Assembly: GCA_020633335.1 (NCBI GenBank)
Contig: JACKDU010000011.1
Coordinates: forward strand, 325,536 to 389,535
Direction of reading: 5' to 3'
Length of the DNA: 64,000 nucleotides
Source: Myxococcales bacterium
GTDB lineage: Bacteria > Myxococcota_A > Polyangia > Nannocystales > Nannocystaceae
The notes beneath the pieces were generated by a model, which was given only the letters and a program-made list of their open reading frames with translations, did not search any database and had not been told where the DNA came from. Made by a program: the position numbers and the translations under genes. Shown here piece after piece: positions 25,800-36,311 of the stretch; within the stretch, counting starts at the first letter, position 1; each line of letters begins with the position of its first letter.

Positions 25800-27665
25800 A
25801 TGGACACCACGGTCTCAGCGCATGGCGGCCTCCGCCGCCTCTCCCGCGTCGTCGGCGGCCTCGTCGTCGCCTCGGCCCTGCTCCTCTCGTCGACCGCCGA
25901 GGCGGGCGATCGAGAGGCCCTCAAGGTCGCCTTCAACAAGGCCCTCGGCCAGTACAACAACCTCGAGCTCGACGAGGCCCTCAAGGGCATCGACGAGGCG
26001 ATCAAGGCCGGTCGGGACGAGGATCCGAACGACCCCGCGCTCGCGCCGCTCCTGGTCCTTCGGGCAGGTATCATCTACTCGAACACCGGCGACGCGGACC
26101 AGACCAAGGCCGCCCTCAAGGAGGCGGTCGAGGTCGACTACCACGTCCAGGTGCCGATCGAGCTCCGGGCCGAGCAGTTCCAGGGCTTCCTCGACGAGGT
26201 CCGGAGCGGCGCCTCGGCGCCCTCGGAGTCCGTCCGCCACGATCCGCCGACCGCGACCTGCGGCGGCGACATCGAGTTCTCCTTCCTGGTCTCGGGGATG
26301 GTCGACGGCGGTCAGGTCGCCTTCTACTGGCGCAAGGGCAGCAGCGGCGAGTTCGAGTCGGTGAGCATGGACACCTTCGGCAACCTGGCGACGGTCACCG
26401 TCCCGGCGTCCGATCACGGTGACGCGTCGATCGAGTACTTCGTCTACGTCTTCGACGGCGACAACAAGGAGCAGGCGAACAAGGGCGACCAGGACAACCC
26501 GATGGTCCTCTCGTTCTCCTGCGGCGGCGACGAGCCCGAGCCCGAGCCCGAGCCGCCGCCGAAGCCGAAGACCACCCTCGGGAAGTTCTTCGTCACCCTC
26601 AACTTCGGCACCGGCGCTGGCATCGCCCGCGGCGTCGCCGACATGAGCTACCGCCAGTACTCGCCGCGCTACCGCGACCAGTCGACCGGCGAGCAGTTCG
26701 TCTACGGCTCGCGCGAGTACGCCTGCGCGATCGCTCGCTGGGCCTACCCCCAGGACGAGCTGCCGGGCGACGCGATCACCTTCCAGAACAAGCTCACCGA
26801 GATCCAGGCGCTCTCGGGCCAGCTCCCGGAGGGGCTCTCCTTCTTCGGCCCCGGGATGACCCCGCAGTCGATCGCCCTCGCCTACGACTCGAACTACTGC
26901 AGCGAGCACCACCCGGTCCAGACCGGCATGGCCTCGGCGCCCTTCCACATCGCCCCCGAGTTCGGCTTCCGGATCGGCGACAAGATCGTCGTCTCGGTCT
27001 TCTCCCGCCTCCAGGTCGTCACGGGCTCGAAGGTCTACCGCGATGACCCCAAGGAGGCCTACCCCGCCTCCTTCGCCAACAACGTCTACGACGTGATCCA
27101 CGCCAACCCCGACGGCGTGCGGGTCAAGCCGCCCTTCGCCTGGAGCGTCGGCGTCAAGGGCAAGTACTACCTCGGCAAGGACGACTCGAAGTTCCGGCTC
27201 TTCGTCGGCGGCTTCGGCGGCTACGGCACCGCCCGCCTCCGGGTGAACATGAACTTCGCGAACGACCGCAACGGCAACTCGATCCCCGACGATCGGGAGT
27301 TCGCCTACGACCTCGTCAACGAGGACGCGCCCTTCGACGCGACGACCAACCCCTGCACGCCGGTGTGGCCCTACAACAGCGGCTGCGTCCCCGGGGACGG
27401 CACCGACCCGATCAACAACCTCGGCGATCGGGACCGGGCGCAGGCGACCTACAAGGCCCAGAACGCCGACAAGGATCCCCGGATCGACACCGTCGGCATC
27501 GGCCGCGGGATGCTCGGCGCGACCGTCGGCTTCCACTACCAGATCGTCAAGAACTTCGGCGTCTCGTCGGAGCTCCAGATCGGCGGATGGCTCGGCGGCA
27601 AGAAGGCGCCGACGACCTCGAGCCTCCTCTTCGACCTCAACGTCGGCCCGGTCATCTCCTTCTGA
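25800..27665 (+). CDS. Secreted TPR plus outer-membrane barrel-like protein
   Basis: 621 residues from ATG 25800, with CAGGGAG about 9 nt upstream; GTG 25767 is an alternative. Signal peptide ends at STAEAG. Residues 20-130 are helical and TPR-like (ALGQYNNLELDEALKGIDEAI; VLRAGIIYSNTGDADQTKAALKEAVE). A beta-sandwich-like segment follows, then a Pro-Glu hinge (PEPEPEPPPKPK). The C-terminal 400 residues alternate hydrophobic strands with Gly-rich turns and end in FDLNVGPVISF, as in outer-membrane barrels. It shares an operon with DUF4398 and OmpA genes. Similar TPR-hinge-barrel proteins are frequent in myxobacteria; function unknown, possibly structural or in transport. Confidence 0.7.
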   Translation: MDTTVSAHGGLRRLSRVVGGLVVASALLLSSTAEAGDREALKVAFNKALGQYNNLELDEALKGIDEAIKAGRDEDPNDPALAPLLVLRAGIIYSNTGDADQTKAALKEAVEVDYHVQVPIELRAEQFQGFLDEVRSGASAPSESVRHDPPTATCGGDIEFSFLVSGMVDGGQVAFYWRKGSSGEFESVSMDTFGNLATVTVPASDHGDASIEYFVYVFDGDNKEQANKGDQDNPMVLSFSCGGDEPEPEPEPPPKPKTTLGKFFVTLNFGTGAGIARGVADMSYRQYSPRYRDQSTGEQFVYGSREYACAIARWAYPQDELPGDAITFQNKLTEIQALSGQLPEGLSFFGPGMTPQSIALAYDSNYCSEHHPVQTGMASAPFHIAPEFGFRIGDKIVVSVFSRLQVVTGSKVYRDDPKEAYPASFANNVYDVIHANPDGVRVKPPFAWSVGVKGKYYLGKDDSKFRLFVGGFGGYGTARLRVNMNFANDRNGNSIPDDREFAYDLVNEDAPFDATTNPCTPVWPYNSGCVPGDGTDPINNLGDRDRAQATYKAQNADKDPRIDTVGIGRGMLGATVGFHYQIVKNFGVSSELQIGGWLGGKKAPTTSSLLFDLNVGPVISF

Positions 27666-27773
27666 TCGGCCCGCGCGGCGGGGCGGCCCTCCGGTCGGCA
27701 TCGGCCGAGGCGTGAGCGAGCGCGCGTCAGCGCGGCCCCCTCGGCGCTGGCATGAGCTATGCTGCGCCCCCTC

Positions 27774-29117
27774 ATGAGCTCGCCGCCAGGATCCGCCAGC
27801 CGCTCGCGCAAACCGCCCGTCGACGCCTCTGGCGATCGCGGCGGCGGTGGTGGCGGGCGCCGGCGCCCCGAGGTCCGGCCGAGCGGGCCGCCGAAGCGAA
27901 AGCGCGGCGACAAGAACGTCCGCCCCGGCGTCCGCGGTCCCAACGTCAAGGTGACGCAGGCGGTCGCGCGCCTCCTCCGCGGCGGTCACCCGTGGATCTT
28001 CCGCTCGGCGCTCCGGCGCGAGACGGAGCTCGCCGAGGGCTCGGTGATCTCGGTGATCGACGACGACGGCTACTCGATCGGCTGGGGCCTGGTCGAAGGG
28101 GAGGGGGCGATCGCCGTCCGCATGCTCTCGCTCGCTCCGGAGCTGAGCTGGGACGCGGCCGAGATGAGCCGGCGGGTCGCCGCCGCGCTCGCCCTCCGCG
28201 TGGGGCTCGGGCTCCCCGAGGCGCACCGGATCATCCACGGCGAGGCCGACGGCTTCCCCGGGATCGCGGTCGATCGCATGGGCGACTTCCTGCTGATCTA
28301 CAAGTACGCGAAGATCGCCGAGACCTACCTCGACACCCTGATCCCGATCCTCGCCGAGCAGGCGATGCCCGCCGGCGGCGGGATCTACCTCCAGGATCGC
28401 GTGCGCCCGGTGACCCCGGACGATCGCCGGCCGCCGGCCTTCCACGTCGCCGGCAAGGCGGCGCCGCCCGACGTCGAGGTCGACGAGGACGGGCAGCGCT
28501 ACCTCGTCGACGTCACCGCCCCGGTCTCGCCCGGCCTCTTCTACGACCTCCGCGAGGGTCGCCGCCTGGTCGAGGCCTGGTCCCGCGATCGCTCGGTCCT
28601 CAACCTCTTCTCGTTCACCGGCGCCTTCGCCCTCCGGGCGCTCCGCGGCGGCGCGCGCTCGGTGACCAACGTCGACGCGGCCGCCCGCTCGCACGCCCGC
28701 TGCCGCCAGAACCTCGCCGCCTCCGGGCTCGACCCCGAGGCCGCCGAGGCGCTCACCGGCGACGTCTTCCGCCACCTCGAGCGCTTCCGCCAGCGCGGCC
28801 GGGTCTTCGACATGGTCGTCGTCGATCCGCCGCCCTTCTCCAACGTCAAGGGCGCGGTCTTCTCGGCGCTCCGCGACTACGGCGATCTCCTGACCTCGAT
28901 CGCCCCGGTGGTCGCCCCCGGCGGCCTGGTCCTGGCGGTCTGCAACGCGGTCCGGCTGAGCGAGGAGGAGTTCCTCCTCGCGCTCGGCGAGGGGGCCGCG
29001 GCGGCCGGGCGATCGGCCCGCCTCCTCGGCGAGTGCGGTCTCCCGCCCGACTTCCCGGTGTTGCCGGCCTTCATCGAGGGGCGCTACCTCAAGGTGAAGC
29101 TCCTCCAGCTCCCCTAG
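27774..29117 (+). CDS. Class I rRNA methyltransferase, RlmI/RlmK-like
   Basis: 447 residues from ATG 27774; another ATG at 27759 overlaps the -10-like TATGCT (27758-27763), so the later start is preferred. A basic, Gly-rich N terminus (about 60 residues) precedes a PUA-like domain (VTQAVARLLRGGHPWIFRSALRR). The SAM-binding domain has VLNLFSFTGAFALRAL (motif I) and MVVVDPPPFSN (motif IV, DPPxF), placing it in the RlmI (m5C1962 of 23S rRNA) family. The final residues EGRYLKVKLLQLP are also family-typical. The 85 bp to alaS contain that gene's own probable -10 element, so they may be separate transcripts. Confidence 0.85.
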   Translation: MSSPPGSASRSRKPPVDASGDRGGGGGGRRRPEVRPSGPPKRKRGDKNVRPGVRGPNVKVTQAVARLLRGGHPWIFRSALRRETELAEGSVISVIDDDGYSIGWGLVEGEGAIAVRMLSLAPELSWDAAEMSRRVAAALALRVGLGLPEAHRIIHGEADGFPGIAVDRMGDFLLIYKYAKIAETYLDTLIPILAEQAMPAGGGIYLQDRVRPVTPDDRRPPAFHVAGKAAPPDVEVDEDGQRYLVDVTAPVSPGLFYDLREGRRLVEAWSRDRSVLNLFSFTGAFALRALRGGARSVTNVDAAARSHARCRQNLAASGLDPEAAEALTGDVFRHLERFRQRGRVFDMVVVDPPPFSNVKGAVFSALRDYGDLLTSIAPVVAPGGLVLAVCNAVRLSEEEFLLALGEGAAAAGRSARLLGECGLPPDFPVLPAFIEGRYLKVKLLQLP

Positions 29118-29202
29118 CAGCCCGCCGGCGCGGAGCCGCGAGAGTCCGCTCGCGCGGGCCGCCCCGCCCGCGGCCGGCGAATTCGACTATGCTCCCGGCG
29201 CC

Positions 29203-31884
<2,682 letters not shown>

Positions 31885-31952
31885 TCGGCCCACGAATTCC
31901 CGACCTGGAGGGTCGCCAGGGCCCCTGGCGACCGTGCTAGAGTCATGCTCGC

Positions 31953-33908
31953 ATGCGTGATCTCGCTAGCGACGAAGGACTCTCCATCGAGCTCCTCGCG
32001 TGGGCGCGGAGGCGCGCGAGCGCGATCGTCGAGGGCCTCGGGGGTGATCCCGAGCAGGCCCTCGACATGATGCTCAGCGCGACCCTGACCCACTGGATCC
32101 CCGAGCCGGTCGACGAGCGCTCCGAGGGCGAGCTCCGGGGGCCGCGCGAGGGAGCGGAGGAGGCCCACGAGGGCGAGGAATTGGCCGAGGAGCCCCGGCC
32201 AGCCCGCACCTTCACCCGCACCAACCTCCTCGCCGGCCTCGTCGACGACGACGAGCGCTCGCCGCTCATGGTCGAGCAAGACGCGCTCGCGGGCGAGGCC
32301 TCGAGCGTCGCCGGTGAGATCGTCGACGAGAGCGTCGGCCTCGCGGTCGCGGACGATGACGACGAGAGCCCCGCGCTCGTCGACGACGATGACACCGAGC
32401 TCACCGCCCTGGCCGACGATGACGATGACGACGCCGCCGAGTCGGTCGTCGAGGTCGCCGCCGCGCCCGAGCCTGAGCGTGAGGTCGTGCGCCACGACGA
32501 TCCCCTGGGTCCGCCGCTCCTCCCCGGCCTCGACGAGCCGGCCATGCTCGCCGACGAGGAGGAGACGGAGAGCGCCGCGGAGAGCGTCGCGGAGGTCGAA
32601 GAGCCCGCCTCGGGTCCCGGGGCCTCGGGCGAGTACGTCGACCCCCTCGCCGGGATCGACGACGATGACGACGCGACCCCCGTGGGCGAGCCGGCGGCGT
32701 CTGGCGAGTACGTCGACGCGCTCGCGGGGATCGACGACGACGACGACGACGCAGCGCCAGCGAGCGCGTCCGCGGAGGCGTCGCCCGCCGAGTCGGGCGA
32801 GTACGTCGACGCGCTGGCGGGGATCGACGATGACGACGACGTCGCGCTTTCGACGAGCGCGCCGACGGAGGCGGCGTCGCCCGCCGAGTCTGGTGAGTAT
32901 GTCGACGACGACGACGCGGCGACGCTGGTGAACGCAAGGGCGGAGGCGGCGTCGCCTGGCGAGTCAGGCGAGTACGTCGACGCGCTCGCAGGGATCGACG
33001 ACGACGACGAGGCGACCCAGGCGAGCGCCGAGGCCGAGGCCGAGGCCGCCAGCGAGGCCGCGCCCGCCGAGGCCTCCGCGGGCGATGACGACTACGACGA
33101 CGCCCTCGCCGGCCTCGTCGACGATGACGATGACGACGACGCCCCGCTCGGCGCCCTCGGCCGCCAGGGCAGCGACGTCGAGTCGCTCGCGCGCGAGGCG
33201 ATCCAGGCCGAGGCCGCGCGCGAGCCCGCGCCCGAGACGCTGGTCGAGCCGACGATCGAGCTCGCGGCTGCGGACATCGACGTCGACGGCCTCGACGGCC
33301 CGGTCGGCGAGGCCCTCGGCGAGCTCGGCCCGCCGCTCCTGCCGGGGCTCGGCGAGGAGCTCGGGCTGCCGCCGCCGCCGCCTCGTGAGGATGGCGGCGA
33401 TGACGAGGTGGAGAGCGTCGATCTCGGCCTGCCGGCGCCGGCGCCCGACGACCGCTGGAGCGAGCAGCCAGAGTGGTCCGATCGCTCCTTCCTCCTCGGG
33501 ATCCCCGACGACGAGACGATCGCCCAGGCGGCCGCCGAGCTCCGGCGTGAGCGCGAGGAGGCGGAGGGACGCGAGAGCGACGCGCCGGTGATGCGCCGCC
33601 GCGACCCCTCGTCGCGCGCGCACGCGGCCCCGCCGGCGCCGCCCGAAAAGAAGGGCAAGAAGAAGGAGAAGAAGGAGAAGAAGGAGCGGAAGAAGAAGAG
33701 CCGCCGGGAGAAGAAGGCCAAGGGCAAGCAGTCCGACCCGGTGGTCGTCCTCGATCGCCCGCGGCGCCGCTCGAGCGGCGCGAACCGGGCCTCGCCGGTC
33801 CAAGAGGTCGAGGAGGTCGAGGAGGTCGACGAGATCGAGGAGATCGACGAGATCGAGGAGATCGACGAGATCGACGAGATCGACGAGATCGAGGAGATCG
33901 ACGAGTAG
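31953..33908 (+). CDS. Acidic repeat protein with SGEYVDALAGIDDDDD repeats and EI/EV tail, unknown
   Basis: 651 residues. Only the first 50 residues look foldable (LSIELLAWARRRASAIVEGLGGDPEQALDMM). Then follow long Asp/Glu/Ala stretches with five copies of SGEYVD(A/P)LAGIDDDDD, one shortened to SGEYVDDDD, and a related DYDDALAGLVDDDDDDD. GPPLLPGL occurs twice (about 190 and 470). A sharply basic block (KKGKKKEKKEKKERKKKSRREKK, split here by description: Lys-rich, about 565-590) precedes a tail of 34 residues made of EVE, EIE and EID triplets. No signal or membrane helix, so probably cytoplasmic and disordered, with strong charge segregation. TAGAGT at 31938-31943 ends 9 nt before the ATG. No family recognised. 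Confidence 0.65.
   Translation: MRDLASDEGLSIELLAWARRRASAIVEGLGGDPEQALDMMLSATLTHWIPEPVDERSEGELRGPREGAEEAHEGEELAEEPRPARTFTRTNLLAGLVDDDERSPLMVEQDALAGEASSVAGEIVDESVGLAVADDDDESPALVDDDDTELTALADDDDDDAAESVVEVAAAPEPEREVVRHDDPLGPPLLPGLDEPAMLADEEETESAAESVAEVEEPASGPGASGEYVDPLAGIDDDDDATPVGEPAASGEYVDALAGIDDDDDDAAPASASAEASPAESGEYVDALAGIDDDDDVALSTSAPTEAASPAESGEYVDDDDAATLVNARAEAASPGESGEYVDALAGIDDDDEATQASAEAEAEAASEAAPAEASAGDDDYDDALAGLVDDDDDDDAPLGALGRQGSDVESLAREAIQAEAAREPAPETLVEPTIELAAADIDVDGLDGPVGEALGELGPPLLPGLGEELGLPPPPPREDGGDDEVESVDLGLPAPAPDDRWSEQPEWSDRSFLLGIPDDETIAQAAAELRREREEAEGRESDAPVMRRRDPSSRAHAAPPAPPEKKGKKKEKKEKKERKKKSRREKKAKGKQSDPVVVLDRPRRRSSGANRASPVQEVEEVEEVDEIEEIDEIEEIDEIDEIDEIEEIDE
32625..33143 (+). 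repeat. In-frame imperfect tandem repeats encoding SGEYVDALAGIDDDDD units
   Basis: Six imperfect units of about 25-37 codons with a conserved core tcgggcgagtacgtcgac and a variable Ala/Ser/Glu spacer. The fourth unit has lost the ALAGI part. Units vary at synonymous sites, so the array is not a very recent expansion. Confidence 0.85.
33804..33905 (+). repeat. Nine-base-period microrepeat encoding the EVE/EIE/EID tail
   Basis: A near-perfect run of gag-gtc/atc-gag/gac triplet units closes the acidic repeat gene. Every codon is GAG, GAC, GTC or ATC. Confidence 0.9.
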
Positions 33909-33942
33909 GGCGCGCGGCTCCCTACGATCCCCTCAGGACCCC

Positions 33943-33986
33943 AAAACAAGGCGGGCAGCGCTCTCGGCGCTGCCCGCTCTCGTTTT
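33943..33986. terminator. Bidirectional intrinsic terminator
   Basis: GCGGGCAGCG (33951-33960) and CGCTGCCCGC (33968-33977) form a perfect 10-bp stem with a 7-nt loop. TCTCGTTTT follows on the plus strand and CTTGTTTT on the minus strand. It sits between two convergent genes and can end both. Confidence 0.9.
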
Positions 33987-34016
33987 CGCGCGCGTCGCCC
34001 GCGTCGTCGCCGACGC

Positions 34017-35453
34017 CTACGCGTCGGGCTCGGGCGCCGGCGCCTCGGGGCTCGGGCCCGCGAAGTGGAACGCCCGGACGTACGCGCAGCGGGCCCGCGC
34101 GTCGCGGCCGAGCGCGTCGCCGACGACCTCGCGGGCGAGCTCGGCCGGCGACTTGCCCTCACCGATCAGCGCCTCGAGGCGATCGAGGAAGCGGGACTCG
34201 CTCCGCCCCTGGCGATCGCGGCGATCTTGCCGGTCGAGGCCCTCGCGGGCGATCGCCAGGAGGCGGACGGCGAGGGCGTGGACCCGCGGCGAGCGGATCC
34301 CGTCCTTGCGGCACTCCTCCCAGAGCGCCTCGCGCTCGCCGAAGTCGAGATCGGCGACCAGCTCCCAGGCGGCCTCGCCGGCGCCCTCATCGTAGAGGAC
34401 GCCCTTCCAGAGCGCAGGCAGGGCGCAGACGAAGGCCGAGCCGACCGAGTCCGCGCCGCGGACCTCGATGTAGGGCTTGAGCCGGATCTCGGGGAAGAGG
34501 GTGCTGAGGTGGAGCTCCCAGTCCGAGAAGTTCGCCCGGTGGTGGACGCCGCTCGGGTCGGTGAAGCCGTCGGCCATGAACTCCGCGAAGGTCCGGTGGA
34601 AGGGGTGGTAGACCCCCTTGCGGCGGACGAAGAACATCGGCACCCCGAGCGCCCAGTCGACGTAGCGCTCGTAGGAGAAGGTCGCCGGGTCGTCGAAGGC
34701 GAAGGGGAGGAGGCCGCAGCGGTCGGGGTCGACGTCCGACCACACGCGCGAGCGCAGCGAGGCGTAGCCGAGGTCGCGGCCCTCCGAGAAGGGCGAGTTC
34801 GCGAAGATCGCGGTGACGATCCCGGAGATCCCCATCGCCATCCGGAAGAGCCGCCCGCACTCCGCCTCCGACGCGTAGTCGAAGTTCGCCTGGACCGTGC
34901 AGGTGCGGAGCATCATGTCGAGGGCCATCGAGCCCCGGGTCGGCAGGTACTCCCGCATCACCGCGTAGCGGGCCTTCGGCATCCGGTGGATCTCCTCGCG
35001 GGTGGCGAAGGGGTGGAAGCCGGAGGCGAGCCAGGCGATCTCGAGGGGGCGAGAGATCGCGTCGAGCTCGCGGTAGTGGGTGGTGAACTCCGCGCAGGTG
35101 TCGTGGATCGTCAGCAGCGGCTTGCCGCTGAGCTCCAGCTGCCCGCCCGGCTCGAGGGTGATCGACGCCCCGTCGCGGCCGAGGGCGATGATCTCGCCGC
35201 CGACCCCGCGGTCGGGGGTCGGCTCCCAGCCGAATTGTCGGAAGCCCTCGAGGGTCGGCGCGACGTGGTCGGCATACGAGACTGGCGTCGGCAGGCGCTC
35301 GGGGCCGCCGAGCCAGAGGCCAAACTTCTCCTGCTCGGTCCCCACCATGTGGGTCCCGCGATCGGGCTTCTCAGCCCGGGAGAGCCAGCCCGCGAGGCTC
35401 TGGCGATCAAGCGGCGGGGCGTCAGGGCCCTCTTCGGTCGGTTCCCGGCTCAC
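34017..35453 (-). CDS. gshA: Glutamate-cysteine ligase, plant/alphaproteobacterial type
   Basis: 478 residues from a GTG. The enzyme joins glutamate and cysteine with ATP, the first step of glutathione synthesis, in the cytoplasm. Typical segments are MVGTEQEKFGLW, GGEIIALGRDGASITLEPGGQLELSG (here only its ends are diagnostic), MRTCTVQANFDY, FANSPFSEG, HRTFAEFM and LFPEIRLKPYIEVRGAD. This is the EgtA/plant-type GCS2 fold rather than the enterobacterial GshA. No gshB lies nearby. It shares a bidirectional terminator with the acidic repeat gene and is divergent from the bactofilin cluster. Confidence 0.9.
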   Translation of the reverse strand: MSREPTEEGPDAPPLDRQSLAGWLSRAEKPDRGTHMVGTEQEKFGLWLGGPERLPTPVSYADHVAPTLEGFRQFGWEPTPDRGVGGEIIALGRDGASITLEPGGQLELSGKPLLTIHDTCAEFTTHYRELDAISRPLEIAWLASGFHPFATREEIHRMPKARYAVMREYLPTRGSMALDMMLRTCTVQANFDYASEAECGRLFRMAMGISGIVTAIFANSPFSEGRDLGYASLRSRVWSDVDPDRCGLLPFAFDDPATFSYERYVDWALGVPMFFVRRKGVYHPFHRTFAEFMADGFTDPSGVHHRANFSDWELHLSTLFPEIRLKPYIEVRGADSVGSAFVCALPALWKGVLYDEGAGEAAWELVADLDFGEREALWEECRKDGIRSPRVHALAVRLLAIAREGLDRQDRRDRQGRSESRFLDRLEALIGEGKSPAELAREVVGDALGRDARARCAYVRAFHFAGPSPEAPAPEPDA

Positions 35454-35544
35454 GTGTGGAGGCTCCCGGTGGTTTGGTCGGCGCAGTATGGAGGGACCCG
35501 GTGGACTTGGCCAGGGGCCCGCGGCGATCTTCGTGTCGCCTCGC

Positions 35545-35574
35545 TTGACCGGGCGTCGGCGGCGTTGCTAGCCT
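35545..35574 (+). promoter_or_regulatory. Sigma-70-type promoter for the bactofilin operon
   Basis: TTGACC (35545-35550), 18-bp spacer, TAGCCT (35569-35574) preceded by TTGC (extended -10). It lies 23 nt before the first bactofilin start codon. The -35 and the spacer length match the promoter at 23985-24014. Confidence 0.6.
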
Positions 35575-35597
35575 GCGCCCGCGTTTCCAGGCACCCC

Positions 35598-35969
35598 ATG
35601 GCCGCACCTGCCATCAGCTCATCGCCCTGCCTCGTCGGCCCTCGCATGACCATCCGTGGCGCCCTCGTCGGCGAGGAGGATCTCGTGGTCGAGGGTCGAG
35701 TCGAGGGGACCATCCAGATCGCCGGTCACCTCGTCGTCGCCGAGGGCGGGGTGGTCGAGTCCGACGTTGAGGTCGAGAGCGTCGACGTCCACGGCCAGGT
35801 CGCCGGCGACGTCACGGCCTCCGCGACCATCACCATCCACCCGGGGGCCCAGGTCCTGGGCAACCTCCGGGCGCCGCGGATCATCATCGACGAGGGCGCG
35901 CACTTCCAGGGCGCGGTCGACATGGACGTCGAGCTGCCGGAGGGGCTGGCCCGGGTTCGCGCCCGCTAG
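35598..35969 (+). CDS. Bactofilin 1 of 3
   Basis: 123 residues from ATG 35598. The bactofilin (DUF583) beta-helix is plain: LVGPRMTIRGALVGEEDLVVEGRVEG (its start is diagnostic), DVHGQVAGDVTA, GNLRAPRIIIDEGAHFQGAVDM. Bactofilins polymerise without nucleotide into cytoskeletal filaments that, in myxobacteria, shape cells and position the ParABS machinery. Starting at ATG 35646 would cut the first strand, so the earlier start is preferred. First gene of a three-bactofilin operon, 24 bp before the second. Confidence 0.9.
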   Translation: MAAPAISSSPCLVGPRMTIRGALVGEEDLVVEGRVEGTIQIAGHLVVAEGGVVESDVEVESVDVHGQVAGDVTASATITIHPGAQVLGNLRAPRIIIDEGAHFQGAVDMDVELPEGLARVRAR

Positions 35970-35993
35970 CCGAGGTCGAGCGGAGGAGGGATC

Positions 35994-36308
35994 ATGGCGA
36001 GCACCGTCATAGGCAGCACGATCGTCATCGACGGGGAGATCAGCGGCGACGAGGCGCTGGTCGTTCACGGCACGGTCAAGGGGCGCATCGTCCTTCAGGA
36101 GCGCGTCGAGGTCGCCCCCGACGGGGTCGTCGAGGCGACGATCGCCGCCCCGGTGGTGACCGTCCACGGCACCGTCGCCGGGGACATCAGCGCGAGCGAG
36201 CGGGCCGAGCTCCGGGCCGAGTCGCAGGTGATCGGCGACATCCGGGCGCCGCGGATCCTCATCGCCGACGGCGCGTCCTTCAAGGGCAGCGTCGACATGG
36301 GGGGCTAG
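35994..36308 (+). CDS. Bactofilin 2 of 3 (minimal)
   Basis: 104 residues, little more than the bactofilin core. Repeating strands include IVIDGEISGDEALVVHGTVKG, VTVHGTVAGDIS and GDIRAPRILIADGASFKGSVDM. There are almost no flanking tails, so this copy may act as a filler subunit in mixed filaments. GGAGGAGGG upstream (35980-35988) is a good ribosome site. It is followed after 3 bp by the third bactofilin, so the three should be made together. Confidence 0.9.
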   Translation: MASTVIGSTIVIDGEISGDEALVVHGTVKGRIVLQERVEVAPDGVVEATIAAPVVTVHGTVAGDISASERAELRAESQVIGDIRAPRILIADGASFKGSVDMGG

Positions 36309-36311
36309 CCG

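Noticed and set aside
32625..33143. Regularly spaced DNA repeats considered as a CRISPR-like or other non-coding array
   Set aside because: The units keep the reading frame, vary at synonymous sites, encode a repeating peptide, and the spacers are not of constant length.
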